Of a stretch of 64,000 bases of DNA, positions 50,816-60,299 are shown in pieces. The translations under genes and the position numbers were made by a program. The notes under the pieces were generated by a model. That model saw nothing but the letters and a program-made list of their open reading frames with translations. It was not told the origin of the DNA and did no database searches. Every line of letters starts with the position of its first letter. The stretch's first letter is position 1. The stretch is from Govania unica (GTDB taxonomy: Bacteria > Pseudomonadota > Alphaproteobacteria > Sphingomonadales > Govanellaceae): the NCBI RefSeq assembly GCF_027920805.1, contig NZ_JANWOI010000003.1:248001-312000 (forward strand), given 5' to 3'.

Positions 50816-53077
50816 TTAGTATTTGAAGCTCAGCGTTGCGCCATAGGTGCGCGGGTCGCCAAGGAAGTTCTGCGACGGGAAAATGCCGCCGTAATTGTCG
50901 TAGGAGTTGCTGACATAGAGCTTGTTGGTCAGGTTGCGACCCCAAACAGCAAATTCCCAACGGTTGTCGAGGCTGGTAACCGCGACGCGTGCGTTCAGGA
51001 GGACATAGCCCTTCTGGGCGCTTTGGCCACGGTTGTTGATTGAATAGTAGACATTGCTGCGATAGGAGCCGTCAACCAGGACATAGCTGCCGAAGCCCTG
51101 AGCTTCGATCGGCAGTTGATAGCGGACGAGACCGCTCAGTGCGAATTCGGGGGAATTCGCAAGCTGGTTGCCAAGATAATCGGCTTCAACGGCCGGGTTG
51201 ATCTTTCTGACCTTGGTGTTCATGACGTTGGCCGAAGCCTGAACCGTCAGGCCATCAACCGGACGCGCCGTGGCTTCAAGTTCAAGGCCATAGACGCGGG
51301 CGTCACCGGCATTGTTCAGCACGATGACGTTGATGCCGCCAGCGCGGATTTCCGTCACAAAGGCCTGGAAGTCTTTCCAGTCATAGTAATAGGCGGCGGC
51401 ATTCAGTTGCAGGCGGCCATCGAACAGGGTTGATTTCGCGCCGACTTCATAAGCATAGAGATTTTCGCCGCGGAACGGCTCAAGCTCGGCTGCGTTGAAG
51501 GCGATGGCGCCCTTGAACCCGCCGGACTTGAAGCCCTTGCTGGCGCTTGCATAAAGCAGAAGATCATCAGCGGCCTGGAAGTCGAGGCCGATCTTGCCCG
51601 AAACGTTATCCTGTTTCAGCTTGTCGTTGATGCCTGCAACCGGCATCGGCAGGGTTGAATCGCCATAGGGGTTGAGATCGATCGAGTCATAGGCGAACGA
51701 CTTGCGTTCGTTGGTGTAACGCAGACCGCCGGTCAGACGCCATTTGTCGGCGAACTGCCATTCGGCCTGACCGAACAGGGCGTAGGAATTGGTGGTCTGT
51801 TTCCAGCTGGTATCGACGCGGGTGTGGAAGAAGTGATCGTCGAGCGCCTGCAGTACATCGCCATTGATGCGGTCCCAGGAATAGAAGCCGCCAACAACCC
51901 AGGTCACCGGGCCGCTGTTATTGGAGGCGAGACGCAGTTCCTGGCTGAAGGCCTTGATGTCGTCCGTGAACTGGCTGTCGAGCTGAATGAGCGGGCTGCC
52001 GTCGGAATCGTCGCCGGCAACGCGGTTGTAATCGGTGTAGCCGGTGACCGAGGTCAGCACGACATTGCCGAGATCCCATTTCATGTTGAGGGCGAGATCC
52101 TTGGCGGTCGTGATGCTTTCATGACCGTAGACTTCGCTGTTTGCCACATGGCGGCGGTCCGGATTGGTATTGGAATAGCCGAGGGCGTCGACGCAATTGT
52201 TTTCATCACGGAAGCCGAGGATGGCGCCCTGGCAGGGTGTTCCGAAGGCCGCACCGCGTTGGTAGTAACCCACATGTTCGCGGAGCTGCTGATCCGAGCG
52301 GTCCTTGAACAGGTCGCCCTTGAGGAGCATTTCGAAATTGTCGGTCGGGGTCCACAGGATCTGCGCGCGGAGAGCCTTTGAATCCTTGTCGCCAATCTTT
52401 TCGCCGGTCACGTCGTTGGTCTGCCAGCCGCCGGATTGCTGCGTGGTCTTGCCGGATACACGCACTGCGAGCGTATCGGACAGGCCGCCGCCAACAGCGC
52501 CTTCGAGGTCGAGACGGTTAAAGCGGCTGTAGGATGCGCTGGCGTAGGCGTCGAGGTTCTGCGTCGGCTTTTTCGAGATGAAGTTGATGGCGCCGCCCGT
52601 GGTGTTGCGGCCATAGAGCGTGCCCTGCGGGCCTTTCAGAACTTCGACGCGCTCGATATCAAACAGCGCAAAGCCGAGGAGCGGGGTGAAGGGCTGCACC
52701 ACTTCGTCGATATAGACGCCGACGGTCGGGTTGTTGTTCGAGAAGCTGTCATTGAGGCCGATGCCGCGAATGGCGAAAATCGGATTGGAATCGCCGCGCG
52801 ATCCCGACGCGAAAAGACCCGGGGTCAGGGCTGAGATGTCGGCGGCCTTGGTGATCTGCAGAGCCTGGAGCTGTTCGCCGCTCATGGCTTTGATGGAGAT
52901 CGGCACATCCTGAAGATTCTGTTCGCGACGCTGGGCCGTGACAACGATTTCTTCAAAGCCGGTGACGGCGTTTTGCGCAGCGGCGGGGAGGGCGACGCTC
53001 AGCGCCAGCAAGGATCCACCGGCGAGAACGCCGAGGCGGGCCTTGAGGCTTGGGGTTTGAATGCGGTGAAGGCTCAT
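50816..53077 (-). CDS. TonB-dependent outer-membrane receptor
   Basis: A 753-residue TonB-dependent receptor. Signal peptide RLGVLAGGSLLALSVALPAAAQ; TonB-box region FEEIVVTAQRREQNLQDVPIS; plug motifs FAIRGIGLNDSFSNNNPTVG and IERVEVLKGPQGTLYGRNTT; the barrel ends in SFKY. A GGAGGAATAGAGAG ribosome site precedes the ATG. It diverges from hyuA over a 314-base region with repeats and palindromes, so receptor and catabolic genes are probably regulated together. Confidence 0.94.
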   Translation of the reverse strand: MSLHRIQTPSLKARLGVLAGGSLLALSVALPAAAQNAVTGFEEIVVTAQRREQNLQDVPISIKAMSGEQLQALQITKAADISALTPGLFASGSRGDSNPIFAIRGIGLNDSFSNNNPTVGVYIDEVVQPFTPLLGFALFDIERVEVLKGPQGTLYGRNTTGGAINFISKKPTQNLDAYASASYSRFNRLDLEGAVGGGLSDTLAVRVSGKTTQQSGGWQTNDVTGEKIGDKDSKALRAQILWTPTDNFEMLLKGDLFKDRSDQQLREHVGYYQRGAAFGTPCQGAILGFRDENNCVDALGYSNTNPDRRHVANSEVYGHESITTAKDLALNMKWDLGNVVLTSVTGYTDYNRVAGDDSDGSPLIQLDSQFTDDIKAFSQELRLASNNSGPVTWVVGGFYSWDRINGDVLQALDDHFFHTRVDTSWKQTTNSYALFGQAEWQFADKWRLTGGLRYTNERKSFAYDSIDLNPYGDSTLPMPVAGINDKLKQDNVSGKIGLDFQAADDLLLYASASKGFKSGGFKGAIAFNAAELEPFRGENLYAYEVGAKSTLFDGRLQLNAAAYYYDWKDFQAFVTEIRAGGINVIVLNNAGDARVYGLELEATARPVDGLTVQASANVMNTKVRKINPAVEADYLGNQLANSPEFALSGLVRYQLPIEAQGFGSYVLVDGSYRSNVYYSINNRGQSAQKGYVLLNARVAVTSLDNRWEFAVWGRNLTNKLYVSNSYDNYGGIFPSQNFLGDPRTYGATLSFKY

Positions 53078-53112
53078 GTCTCTCTATTCCTCCTGAGTGC
53101 CGGAACACCTTG

Positions 53113-53156
53113 CGTGTTCGCGGTTGAGATTGGGCGTGCTCGCGGTTGAGATTGGA
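53113..53156 (+). repeat. 22-bp tandem direct repeat in the TonB/hyuA divergent region
   Basis: Two adjacent copies of a 22-base unit (CGTGTTCGCGGTTGAGATTG...), with 20 identical positions, start at 53113 and 53135. Two helical turns per copy would place bound proteins on the same DNA face, so this could be an activator site for the receptor or hydantoinase promoters. Confidence 0.6.
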
Positions 53157-53242
53157 CCGCCCTCTGACCTTGATGCTCATGGCCATATTTTTGACGGTTC
53201 GATTGAACATTCGATTGAGTTGGATTTAGCATCAAAAAAGAT

Positions 53243-53279
53243 TGGATACAATATCCATTATCCGATATGTCTTGGATAA
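53243..53279. promoter_or_regulatory. GGATA palindromes, operator candidate for the second hydantoinase cluster
   Basis: TGGATACAATATCCA (53243-53257) is a perfect inverted repeat with six-base arms and a CAA centre; directly after it TTATCC (53258-53263) and GGATAA (53274-53279) form a second pair. GntR/FCD regulators often bind such ATAC-type palindromes and one is encoded at 59603. The rest of the 314-base gap shows the 22-bp repeat and AT-rich promoter-like DNA but no gene. Confidence 0.5.
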
Positions 53280-53391
53280 GGTGTCAGCGTGACGGTTCGG
53301 CCACAGCTCGAACCAGGCATGCTTCGACAGATGCATAAGAAGCTCTCAAGAGCTTAGACTGTGGATTCTCTGAGATAGAGCAGGAGCGGGA

Positions 53392-55458
53392 ATGAGCGAC
53401 CAAAACCGTGTATTTGTAGGGATCGACGTGGGGGGCACCTTCACCGATCTTGTGTTGTTTGATCCGGCCGCCAAGGCATTGAAAACAGTTAAGGTTCCGT
53501 CCACGCCGCCGGAGTTTTTCCCATCTGTGGTCGCGGCTCTCGAATCGGCGGGGGTGGCGAAAAACCAGCCGGCGACGATTCTCCATGGCACCACCGTTCA
53601 CTTGAACGCGTTCCTGGAGCGGAAGGGCGCGAAGACGGCGCTGCTGACCACCCGGGGTTTTCGCGATGTCTATGAAATGCGCCGCGGCAACCGGCAGCAG
53701 CCCTATGACATGCATTTCCGCTATCCGGCGCCGCTTGTGCCGCGTAAGCATATTTATGAGGTCAGCGAACGCATGGCGGCCGATGGCTCGGTGCTTCAGC
53801 GTCCCGAGGTTGAGGAAATCAAGGCCATTGCCGAAAAGCTGCGGGCGGAAGGCATTGAAAGTGTCGCCATCTGCTTCCTGCACAGCTACCGCAATGACGA
53901 GAACGAACGCTTTGTGGAAGAAACCCTGAAGGCGCTGGTGCCGGAGATTTTCGTCTCGGCCTCGTTCAACACCTGCCGCGAATGGCGGGAATATGAACGC
54001 ATCAGCACGGCGGTGATCAATGCTTATGTGTCGCCGGTTCTGAAGCTTTATCTGGAAAAACTGACGGCGGCTTTGTCGGCCTGGGATGACACGCGGTTGT
54101 TCCTGTTGCAGTCGAATGGCGGTTTGATCAGTGCCGAAGAAGCGAAAGACAAAGGCGTGCTGACGCTGCTGTCGGGGCCGGTCGGCGGCAATGTGGCCGG
54201 ACGGGCGCTGGCTGCCAATGGCGACGCCAATCTGATTTGCGTTGATATGGGCGGCACAAGCTTTGAGGCGAGCCTGGTTGTGGATGGCGACTCCGCGATC
54301 CGCACGGAACGTGAAGTCGGCGGTTTCCCGATTCTTGCGCCGCTTGTGGATATTCATACTATTGGCGCGGGCGGCGGGTCGCTTGGCTGGAATGACAAGG
54401 GCGCGTTGCGTGTCGGTCCGCAAAGTGCGGGCGCGCGTCCGGGGCCTGCGGGATATGGCAAGGGCGGCACGGAAGCCACCGTGACCGACGCCAATCTGGC
54501 GCTTGGCCGGTTGAGCGATGACAGCACGCTTGGCTCGGGGCTTGAACTTTATCCGCAACTGGCGCGCGACGCAGTCACGCAGTTCGGCGATCAATTCGGA
54601 CTGAAAACCGATGTTGCAGCGCAGGGCATTCTGGATGTCATCAGTGAGCAGATGGCCAATGCCATTCGCACGATCACGGTGCGTCGCGGGATCGATCCAC
54701 GCAGTTTCGCGTTGGTGGCATATGGCGGCGCAGGGCCCATGCATGCGGCGGATATCGCGCGGCTGCTTGGGATTCCGAAAGTCATTGTGCCGCAGTCGGC
54801 CGGAGCGTTTTCGGCCTGGGGCATGTTGCAGTCGGATCTTATTCATGATGCCTCGGAGACGGCGCTTCAGCCGCTTGCCGGGATTGATTGGGGGGTGCTT
54901 GGCGACCGCTTTGCGCCATTTGAAGACCAGCTCGGTCAGCGTTTGCTGAATGAAGGGGCTGAGGCCGATCGTATCACCTTTGTGCGGGCATTGGATCTGC
55001 GCTACCTGGGCCAGGAATATGCGATTTCGGTGCCGCTTGAGGCGGACCTGTTCGTGCCGGGCGCTGATGCGGCTGCGAATAATGCGCGGGTGCGGGCGGC
55101 GTTCGATGCGGCTTATGAACGCACCTATGGCCATAGCAACCCGGATGAAATTGTGGAAATCGCCACCATTCGTCTGCGCGCGATCGGTCGCACCAGTCTG
55201 GATCTTGAAGCCTTTGCCAAAGCGTCGCGTATCGAGGAAGATCGCGGGGCGACAACACGGACGCGCAGCGTTCTGTTCGATGGCGTAAGCACGGATACGC
55301 AGTTCATCGCCCGGGATAGTTTGACGCCCGGCGTGGATTACCCCGGTCCGCTGGTCGTTGAAGAGGCGACCGCCACCACCATCGTGCCGCCGGATTTCGT
55401 GGCGTCCATTGACCCACTCGGCAATCTTGTCCTGATTATGCGGGAGGCCGCGCAATGA
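53392..55458 (+). CDS. hyuA: Hydantoinase/oxoprolinase subunit A (HyuA)
   Basis: The 688-residue ATP-binding subunit of the N-methylhydantoinase/acetone carboxylase/oxoprolinase family. FVGIDVGGTFTDLVLFDP, ATILHGTTVHLNAFLERKGAK, ICVDMGGTSFEASLVVDG and HTIGAGGGSLGW are the family's ATP and domain motifs. GAGCGGGAATG gives the start. Its stop overlaps hyuB (ATGA). The pair likely hydrolyses or carboxylates a small cyclic amide or ketone with ATP; sequence alone does not tell which. Confidence 0.93.
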   Translation: MSDQNRVFVGIDVGGTFTDLVLFDPAAKALKTVKVPSTPPEFFPSVVAALESAGVAKNQPATILHGTTVHLNAFLERKGAKTALLTTRGFRDVYEMRRGNRQQPYDMHFRYPAPLVPRKHIYEVSERMAADGSVLQRPEVEEIKAIAEKLRAEGIESVAICFLHSYRNDENERFVEETLKALVPEIFVSASFNTCREWREYERISTAVINAYVSPVLKLYLEKLTAALSAWDDTRLFLLQSNGGLISAEEAKDKGVLTLLSGPVGGNVAGRALAANGDANLICVDMGGTSFEASLVVDGDSAIRTEREVGGFPILAPLVDIHTIGAGGGSLGWNDKGALRVGPQSAGARPGPAGYGKGGTEATVTDANLALGRLSDDSTLGSGLELYPQLARDAVTQFGDQFGLKTDVAAQGILDVISEQMANAIRTITVRRGIDPRSFALVAYGGAGPMHAADIARLLGIPKVIVPQSAGAFSAWGMLQSDLIHDASETALQPLAGIDWGVLGDRFAPFEDQLGQRLLNEGAEADRITFVRALDLRYLGQEYAISVPLEADLFVPGADAAANNARVRAAFDAAYERTYGHSNPDEIVEIATIRLRAIGRTSLDLEAFAKASRIEEDRGATTRTRSVLFDGVSTDTQFIARDSLTPGVDYPGPLVVEEATATTIVPPDFVASIDPLGNLVLIMREAAQ

Positions 55459-57125
55459 CGCAGACCACTGATCCGATCACCAGCGAAGTCATTCGCAACG
55501 CCTATAACGCCATCGCCGACGACATGAGCGCGGTGATTGCGCGCAGCGCCTATTCGCCGATCATTTACGAAGCCCATGACTATGGCATCGGGCTGTTTGA
55601 TCGCGAAGCGCGGTTGCTTGGCCAGTATGCGGGCTTGCCATTGTTCACCGGCGGGCTTGATGCGGGCCTCAAGGCGATGATCGCTAAATATGGTTTTGAA
55701 AATCTGAAAGACGGCGATGTTTTCACCGTCAATGACACCTATATGACCGGTGGCCATTTGAACGACGTCGATGTCATCGGCGTGGTGGCGACGGATGGCG
55801 TGATCGATGGGTTTTTGTGCATCCGCGCCCATTGGCATGATATCGGCACCGCCGAGCCGGGCTTCCCGGTCAACAGCCGCAATATCTTCCAGGAAGGCAT
55901 GCGCTGGGGTCCGACCAAGATCATGAGTGACGGCAAATGGGTGCAGGATGTCATGGATCTCCTGTGCATTAACAGCCGTACGCCGAAGACGCTCATGGGC
56001 GATCTGAAGGCGCAGATTGCCGCCTTGCGTCTGGGTGCCGAACGCATGCGCTGGCTGTCGAAGCGGTTCGGCCGCGACACATTGAAGCAGGCGACCGACG
56101 GCATTTTCAATGCGACTGAAGCCAAATTCCGCGCCTTCATCGCAAGCATTCCGGATGGCGTTTATGAGGCCGATGGCTGCTCCGACAATGACGGCGTGAC
56201 CAATGAGCCGGTCATCGTCAAGGTCAAGGTCACCATCAAGGGCGACCATATGACCGTGGACACCACGGGTTCAAGCGCGCAGCGTCCGGGCAATCTCAAT
56301 ACGGGCTTCCCGAACACGGTGTCGGCGGTGCGTCTGGCGCTTGCTTTGCTTTATCCGGATGCTGAACCCGATATCAATGACGGCAGCTTCCGCGCCATGG
56401 ATGTTGTGTCTGAGCCGGGTTCGATCTTCCATGCGGAAGATCCCGCACCCTGCATGCGGCCGCATCCGGTGATGTTGCTTCTCGATCTTATCATCAAGGC
56501 TTTGTCGCCGGCTTTGCCGAAGGACGTGGCCGGTGGCTTGCCGGGCGATTCATGGAATATCTTTGTCATCGGCAAGGATCCGTGCACCGGCAAGGGCTTC
56601 ATGAGTGGCGAGGCTTTGGATGGCGGCTGGGGTGCGTCCTGCCGTGGCGACGGCGCGAGCGCGGTCATTCATTCGGCGGCGGGCGATTTCCGCAACATGC
56701 CGGTGGAGACGCTGGAAGCTCGGGTGCCGGTACGCATCAACCGGCTTGAATTCGGCGTCGACAGTGGTGGCGCGGGCGAGTTCCGGGGCGGCATGAATGT
56801 GGTCAAGGAATATGAGCTTCTGGCCGATGCCGGGGTGACGCTTCATTTCGATCGTGCGAAGACTCCGCAATGGGGATTGTTCGGCGGCGAAGCCGGTGCG
56901 AGCCCCAAGGTCACGATCTATGAACAAGGCTCGGCCACGGGCGTTGTCATCAATAAGGTCGAACAGATCAAGCTTAAAACCGGCGACCGCTTTGTTGCTG
57001 AAACCGGTGGTGGCGGTGGCTATGGTGATCCGACGGCCCGCGCGCAGCAGGCGCTGCGGGAAGATCTGCTTGACGGCAGTGTGAGCAGTGACTCTGCCCG
57101 CAGCATTTATCAACAGTCAGTCTGA
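55455..57125 (+). CDS. hyuB: Hydantoinase/oxoprolinase subunit B (HyuB)
   Basis: The 556-residue B subunit that partners HyuA. It begins DPITSEVIRNAYNAIADDM, with YSPIIYEAHDYGIGLFD, NDTYMTGGHLNDV (metal-site region) and a glycine-rich C-terminus (FVAETGGGGGYGDP) as family marks; HWHDIG supplies conserved histidines. Co-translated with hyuA by a four-base overlap. Confidence 0.94.
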   Translation: MTQTTDPITSEVIRNAYNAIADDMSAVIARSAYSPIIYEAHDYGIGLFDREARLLGQYAGLPLFTGGLDAGLKAMIAKYGFENLKDGDVFTVNDTYMTGGHLNDVDVIGVVATDGVIDGFLCIRAHWHDIGTAEPGFPVNSRNIFQEGMRWGPTKIMSDGKWVQDVMDLLCINSRTPKTLMGDLKAQIAALRLGAERMRWLSKRFGRDTLKQATDGIFNATEAKFRAFIASIPDGVYEADGCSDNDGVTNEPVIVKVKVTIKGDHMTVDTTGSSAQRPGNLNTGFPNTVSAVRLALALLYPDAEPDINDGSFRAMDVVSEPGSIFHAEDPAPCMRPHPVMLLLDLIIKALSPALPKDVAGGLPGDSWNIFVIGKDPCTGKGFMSGEALDGGWGASCRGDGASAVIHSAAGDFRNMPVETLEARVPVRINRLEFGVDSGGAGEFRGGMNVVKEYELLADAGVTLHFDRAKTPQWGLFGGEAGASPKVTIYEQGSATGVVINKVEQIKLKTGDRFVAETGGGGGYGDPTARAQQALREDLLDGSVSSDSARSIYQQSV

Positions 57126-57134
57126 GGATTCAGT

Positions 57135-58328
57135 ATGGCGACGCCGGCTCAAACGCGCGCAAGAGGAGCGGGGAATGATTTTTCCCCGCTGCAGATGTTT
57201 GCGCTGATTTTTGTGGTCTGCACCGGTTTTTCGTCGCAGATGGTCATGCCTCTGTGGATCGGGGCGATCATCGATAACCTTGGTCTCACCCAAAAAGAAG
57301 CCGGCAGCATCGCCTCCATTGAGTTCATGGCGGTGGCGCTGGTGTCGGTGGTGGTGGCGGTGCAGGTGCATCGCTTCAACGCCAAACTGACGGCATCGGT
57401 TGGCCTTGTGTTGTTGTTGCTTGGCAATCTGATGGCGGCTTATGCGGACAGCGCCAGCATGCTGACGATGTGTCGTGTGCTGACGGGCGTCGGCAAGGGA
57501 CTGGTGGTTGCGATCACTTTCAGTCTGGTGGCCGGGACGTCGCATCCGACCCGGGGCTTTGCCCTTTTGAACGTGTCTTATGCGGTGTTTTCGACGGTCT
57601 TTTATCTCGTGGTGCCGACCTTCATTAAAATGAATGGTGCTGCGGGGGCCTTCCTGATGATGGCGGCTGTGGCCGGGCTTGGGATGGTGTTTTTATACTG
57701 GTTCCCGAACCGGACGCTGGCCGCGACGGAATTGAAGGGCGGGCGGCTGCGCGATATCCCGGCCTATGGGTATGTGGCGCTTGGCGCTCTGGTCATTCTC
57801 TGGACCGGTCATAACGCGGTCTGGACCTTTATTGAACGGCTTGGCACGCGGGTTGATCTCAGCCTGCAGGAAATCGGGGCGGTGTTGTCGCTTGCGGCTT
57901 TCCTGACGATTGGCGGGCCTTCGCTGGCGCGTCTGATCGATACGCGGTTTGGATATACGAAGCCGATCATTACGGCGACGTCTATCAAAATTCTGGTGGT
58001 GATGGCCATGGTTTATGTGCCGCTTGGCTGGCTTTATATGGGAACTGTGCCGCTGTTCCTGATCATGGCGTTGTTTATTGTGCCTTATGTCATGGGCATT
58101 CTGTCGCTGGCCGATCCGGCCGGACGATTGGCTGCGGCGTCTTCTGCGGCCATGACCGCCGGAGGATCCCTCGGCGCGCTTCTTGGCGGCTATACGGCGG
58201 ACAGTTTCGGCTACAGCGGGCTGGCCTGGGCCGCCGTTGTTAATTTTGTTGTTGTGATTGCGCTTGTGGCGATGATTGCGCCGCGGCTGCGGAGCCAGGG
58301 CGTCGCTGAGACCCCGGCCGTTTCTTGA
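57135..58328 (+). CDS. MFS transporter
   Basis: A 397-residue major facilitator protein with about 12 hydrophobic segments (first at residues ~19-40). The helix 4-5 region MCRVLTGVGKGLVVAITFSL has the typical Arg and glycines, and the C-terminal half holds a second such bundle (AAASSAAMTAGGSLGALLGG). It follows hyuB by nine bases and its stop is close to the amidohydrolase ribosome site, so it probably moves the cluster's substrate across the inner membrane. Confidence 0.88.
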   Translation: MATPAQTRARGAGNDFSPLQMFALIFVVCTGFSSQMVMPLWIGAIIDNLGLTQKEAGSIASIEFMAVALVSVVVAVQVHRFNAKLTASVGLVLLLLGNLMAAYADSASMLTMCRVLTGVGKGLVVAITFSLVAGTSHPTRGFALLNVSYAVFSTVFYLVVPTFIKMNGAAGAFLMMAAVAGLGMVFLYWFPNRTLAATELKGGRLRDIPAYGYVALGALVILWTGHNAVWTFIERLGTRVDLSLQEIGAVLSLAAFLTIGGPSLARLIDTRFGYTKPIITATSIKILVVMAMVYVPLGWLYMGTVPLFLIMALFIVPYVMGILSLADPAGRLAAASSAAMTAGGSLGALLGGYTADSFGYSGLAWAAVVNFVVVIALVAMIAPRLRSQGVAETPAVS

Positions 58329-58342
58329 GAGGAAAAAACGTC

Positions 58343-59572
58343 ATGTTTCTGTTTGAAAACTGCACCTTGATCGATGGCCTGTCCGATACTCCGCGTGAGG
58401 GCATGTCTGTGTTGGTGGACGGCAATGTCATTCGCGAAGTGAGCGACGAGCGGAACCGGTCCGAGACCGTCAAACGGTTTGACCTTAAAGGCAAAACATT
58501 GATGCCGGGGCTGATCGATGCGCATGTGCATGTCTATGCCATCCATCTCAATCAGTCGAAGACGGCAGGCATGCCGCATACCCTGATGATGGCCCACGCC
58601 ATTCCCCGGGTGCGCGATATGCTGGCGCGCGGCTTCACCACGGTGCGCGATGTGGCGGGCGGCGATTTCGGGATCAAGCAGGCCATTGATATGGGGCTGA
58701 TGGAGGGGCCGCGCCTGTTCGTGTCGGGTCGGGCACTCAGCCAGACCGGCGGTCATGGTGATCACCGTCATCGCACGCGGGAAGAACTGCCCTGCAGCTG
58801 CACCAGCGCGCTCGATATCATGGGGCGGATCGTGGATGGGTCCGACAATGTACGTTGGGCCGTGCGTGAGGAACTGCGCAAGGGCGCCGACCATATCAAG
58901 CTTCTGGTCTCGGGCGGTGTGGGCTCTCCGAACGATCTGCTTGAAAACACGCAATATTCCATGGATGAAATCCGTGCGGCGGTTGAGGAAGCAGCGGCAC
59001 GCGGTACCTATGTGGCGGCGCATTCCTATACGGCCTACAGCACCCGCCGCGCTGTTGAATGCGGCGTGCGGACCATCGAGCATGGCAATTTCGTTGATTC
59101 CGAGACGGCTGAGTTCATGGCCGAGCGCGGGGCTTATATGGTGCCGACGCTGATCTGCTACACGGAATCTTATGAGAATGCAGATGCTTACGGTCTGAGT
59201 TCGACCGTCAAGCAGAAGCTGCGCGACGTCAATGGCGCCGGGTTGCAGATGCTTGAAGTCTGCCGCGATGCCGGGGTGAAGATGGGCTTTGGCACCGACC
59301 TTATGGGCGAAATGATTGTTGCCCAGTCGAAGGAATTCACGCTGCGTCGGGAGGTCTTGCCGGCCATGGATATTCTGAAGTCGGCGACGTCCATGAATGC
59401 TGAAATTCTTGGCCAGACCGGCCGGCTTGGCTGTATCCGGCCGGGGGCGCTGGCCGATCTTCTGGTGGTCGATGGTAATCCGCTGGAGGACCTGACGCGT
59501 CTGCAAGACAACGGATCCCACCTCATGGCCATCATGAAAGATGGTAAATTCTACAAGAACTTCCTAAACTAG
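58343..59572 (+). CDS. Amidohydrolase (imidazolonepropionase/prolidase-like, binuclear zinc)
   Basis: A 409-residue metal hydrolase. The HxH pair is in LIDAHVHVYAIH, the carbamylated Lys is likely in HIKLLVSGGVGSPND, later ligands are His in VAAHSYTAYS and IEHGNFVD, and the Asp is in GFGTDLMGEM, as in Xaa-Pro dipeptidase/imidazolonepropionase relatives. The ATG at 58343 is preferred to the TTG at 58325 because GAGAGGA then lies 9 bases upstream. In this operon it could hydrolyse the open-ring product of HyuAB. Confidence 0.9.
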   Translation: MFLFENCTLIDGLSDTPREGMSVLVDGNVIREVSDERNRSETVKRFDLKGKTLMPGLIDAHVHVYAIHLNQSKTAGMPHTLMMAHAIPRVRDMLARGFTTVRDVAGGDFGIKQAIDMGLMEGPRLFVSGRALSQTGGHGDHRHRTREELPCSCTSALDIMGRIVDGSDNVRWAVREELRKGADHIKLLVSGGVGSPNDLLENTQYSMDEIRAAVEEAAARGTYVAAHSYTAYSTRRAVECGVRTIEHGNFVDSETAEFMAERGAYMVPTLICYTESYENADAYGLSSTVKQKLRDVNGAGLQMLEVCRDAGVKMGFGTDLMGEMIVAQSKEFTLRREVLPAMDILKSATSMNAEILGQTGRLGCIRPGALADLLVVDGNPLEDLTRLQDNGSHLMAIMKDGKFYKNFLN

Positions 59573-59602
59573 GACGTCGGGGGTTTAGGGCGAGGAATAT
59601 TC

Positions 59603-60268
59603 GTGTCTCAATTGCAACAGATCGAGCGCAATACTACGGCCGCTGAAGTTGCGCGGGTGTTGCGCCAGCGCATTTTGGGCGGACTTTATCAAGAGGGCGA
59701 GTTTCTCCGGCAGGAGAGCATCGCCCAGGAACTTGGCGTGAGTCGCCTGCCGGTGCGGGAGGCGCTTGCCCTGCTGGAGGCCGAAGGCTTTGTCATTCGC
59801 GAAAAATATCGCGGGGCGCTGATTCCCAAATTGTCGATCAAGGAGGTGCGGGAAATCTACAGCCTGCGCAACATGGTCGAGCCTTATCTTCTGGAACATG
59901 CTTTGCCGCATCTGACGGCGGAGCATCTGTCCAAGGCGAAGGAGCATCTCGCGGCCTCACGCTCCTGTCAGGATCTCAGCCAGTGGGCGGAGCTGAACTG
60001 GGCCTTTCACAAGACGCTTTATGAGCCGGCCAATCTGCCTTTGGCGATGCAGGTTCTTGAACAGCTTTTGCTGCGCGCGGACCGCTATCTGAAGATGCAG
60101 CGGTCGCTGTCGATGGAAAGTCTTGCGGAAAGCCATGCCGAACATCAGTCCCTGATCGACCTGATTGAGGAAGGGAAGTTTGTTGAGGCGGTGGATGCTC
60201 TGCGGAAGCATATCGTCTGGAACGAACATGACGTGGCTCAGACGTTTGATCGCGCTCGGAAGGGCTGA
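59603..60268 (+). CDS. GntR family regulator, FCD subfamily
   Basis: A 221-residue GntR/FadR-type regulator. The winged helix (AAEVARVLRQRILGGLYQEG...LGVSRLPVREALALLEAEG) is followed by a helical FCD ligand domain (RNMVEPYLLEHALPHL, WAELNWAFHKTLYEPANLPL with metal-site His). The start is GTG 59603 with CGAGGA upstream. As last gene of the hyuAB operon it is the likely local repressor, perhaps acting at the GGATA palindromes upstream of hyuA. Confidence 0.92.
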   Translation: MSQLQQIERNTTAAEVARVLRQRILGGLYQEGEFLRQESIAQELGVSRLPVREALALLEAEGFVIREKYRGALIPKLSIKEVREIYSLRNMVEPYLLEHALPHLTAEHLSKAKEHLAASRSCQDLSQWAELNWAFHKTLYEPANLPLAMQVLEQLLLRADRYLKMQRSLSMESLAESHAEHQSLIDLIEEGKFVEAVDALRKHIVWNEHDVAQTFDRARKG

Positions 60269-60270
60269 AA

Positions 60271-60298
60271 AAGGCGGGCTTTAGGGCCCGCCTTTTTT
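60271..60298 (+). terminator. Terminator of the hyuAB operon
   Basis: Stem AAGGCGGGC (60271-60279) / GCCCGCCTT (60286-60294), six-base loop, followed by TTTTCTT; A-residues on the other side let it also work for the convergent RidA gene, whose stop it nearly touches. Confidence 0.92.
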
Positions 60299-60299
60299 C

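Noticed and set aside
53284-55455. A 723-residue open frame on the minus strand opposite hyuA
   Set aside because: It is the antisense of a well-conserved gene in GC-rich DNA; the product is Arg/His-rich with no family pattern.
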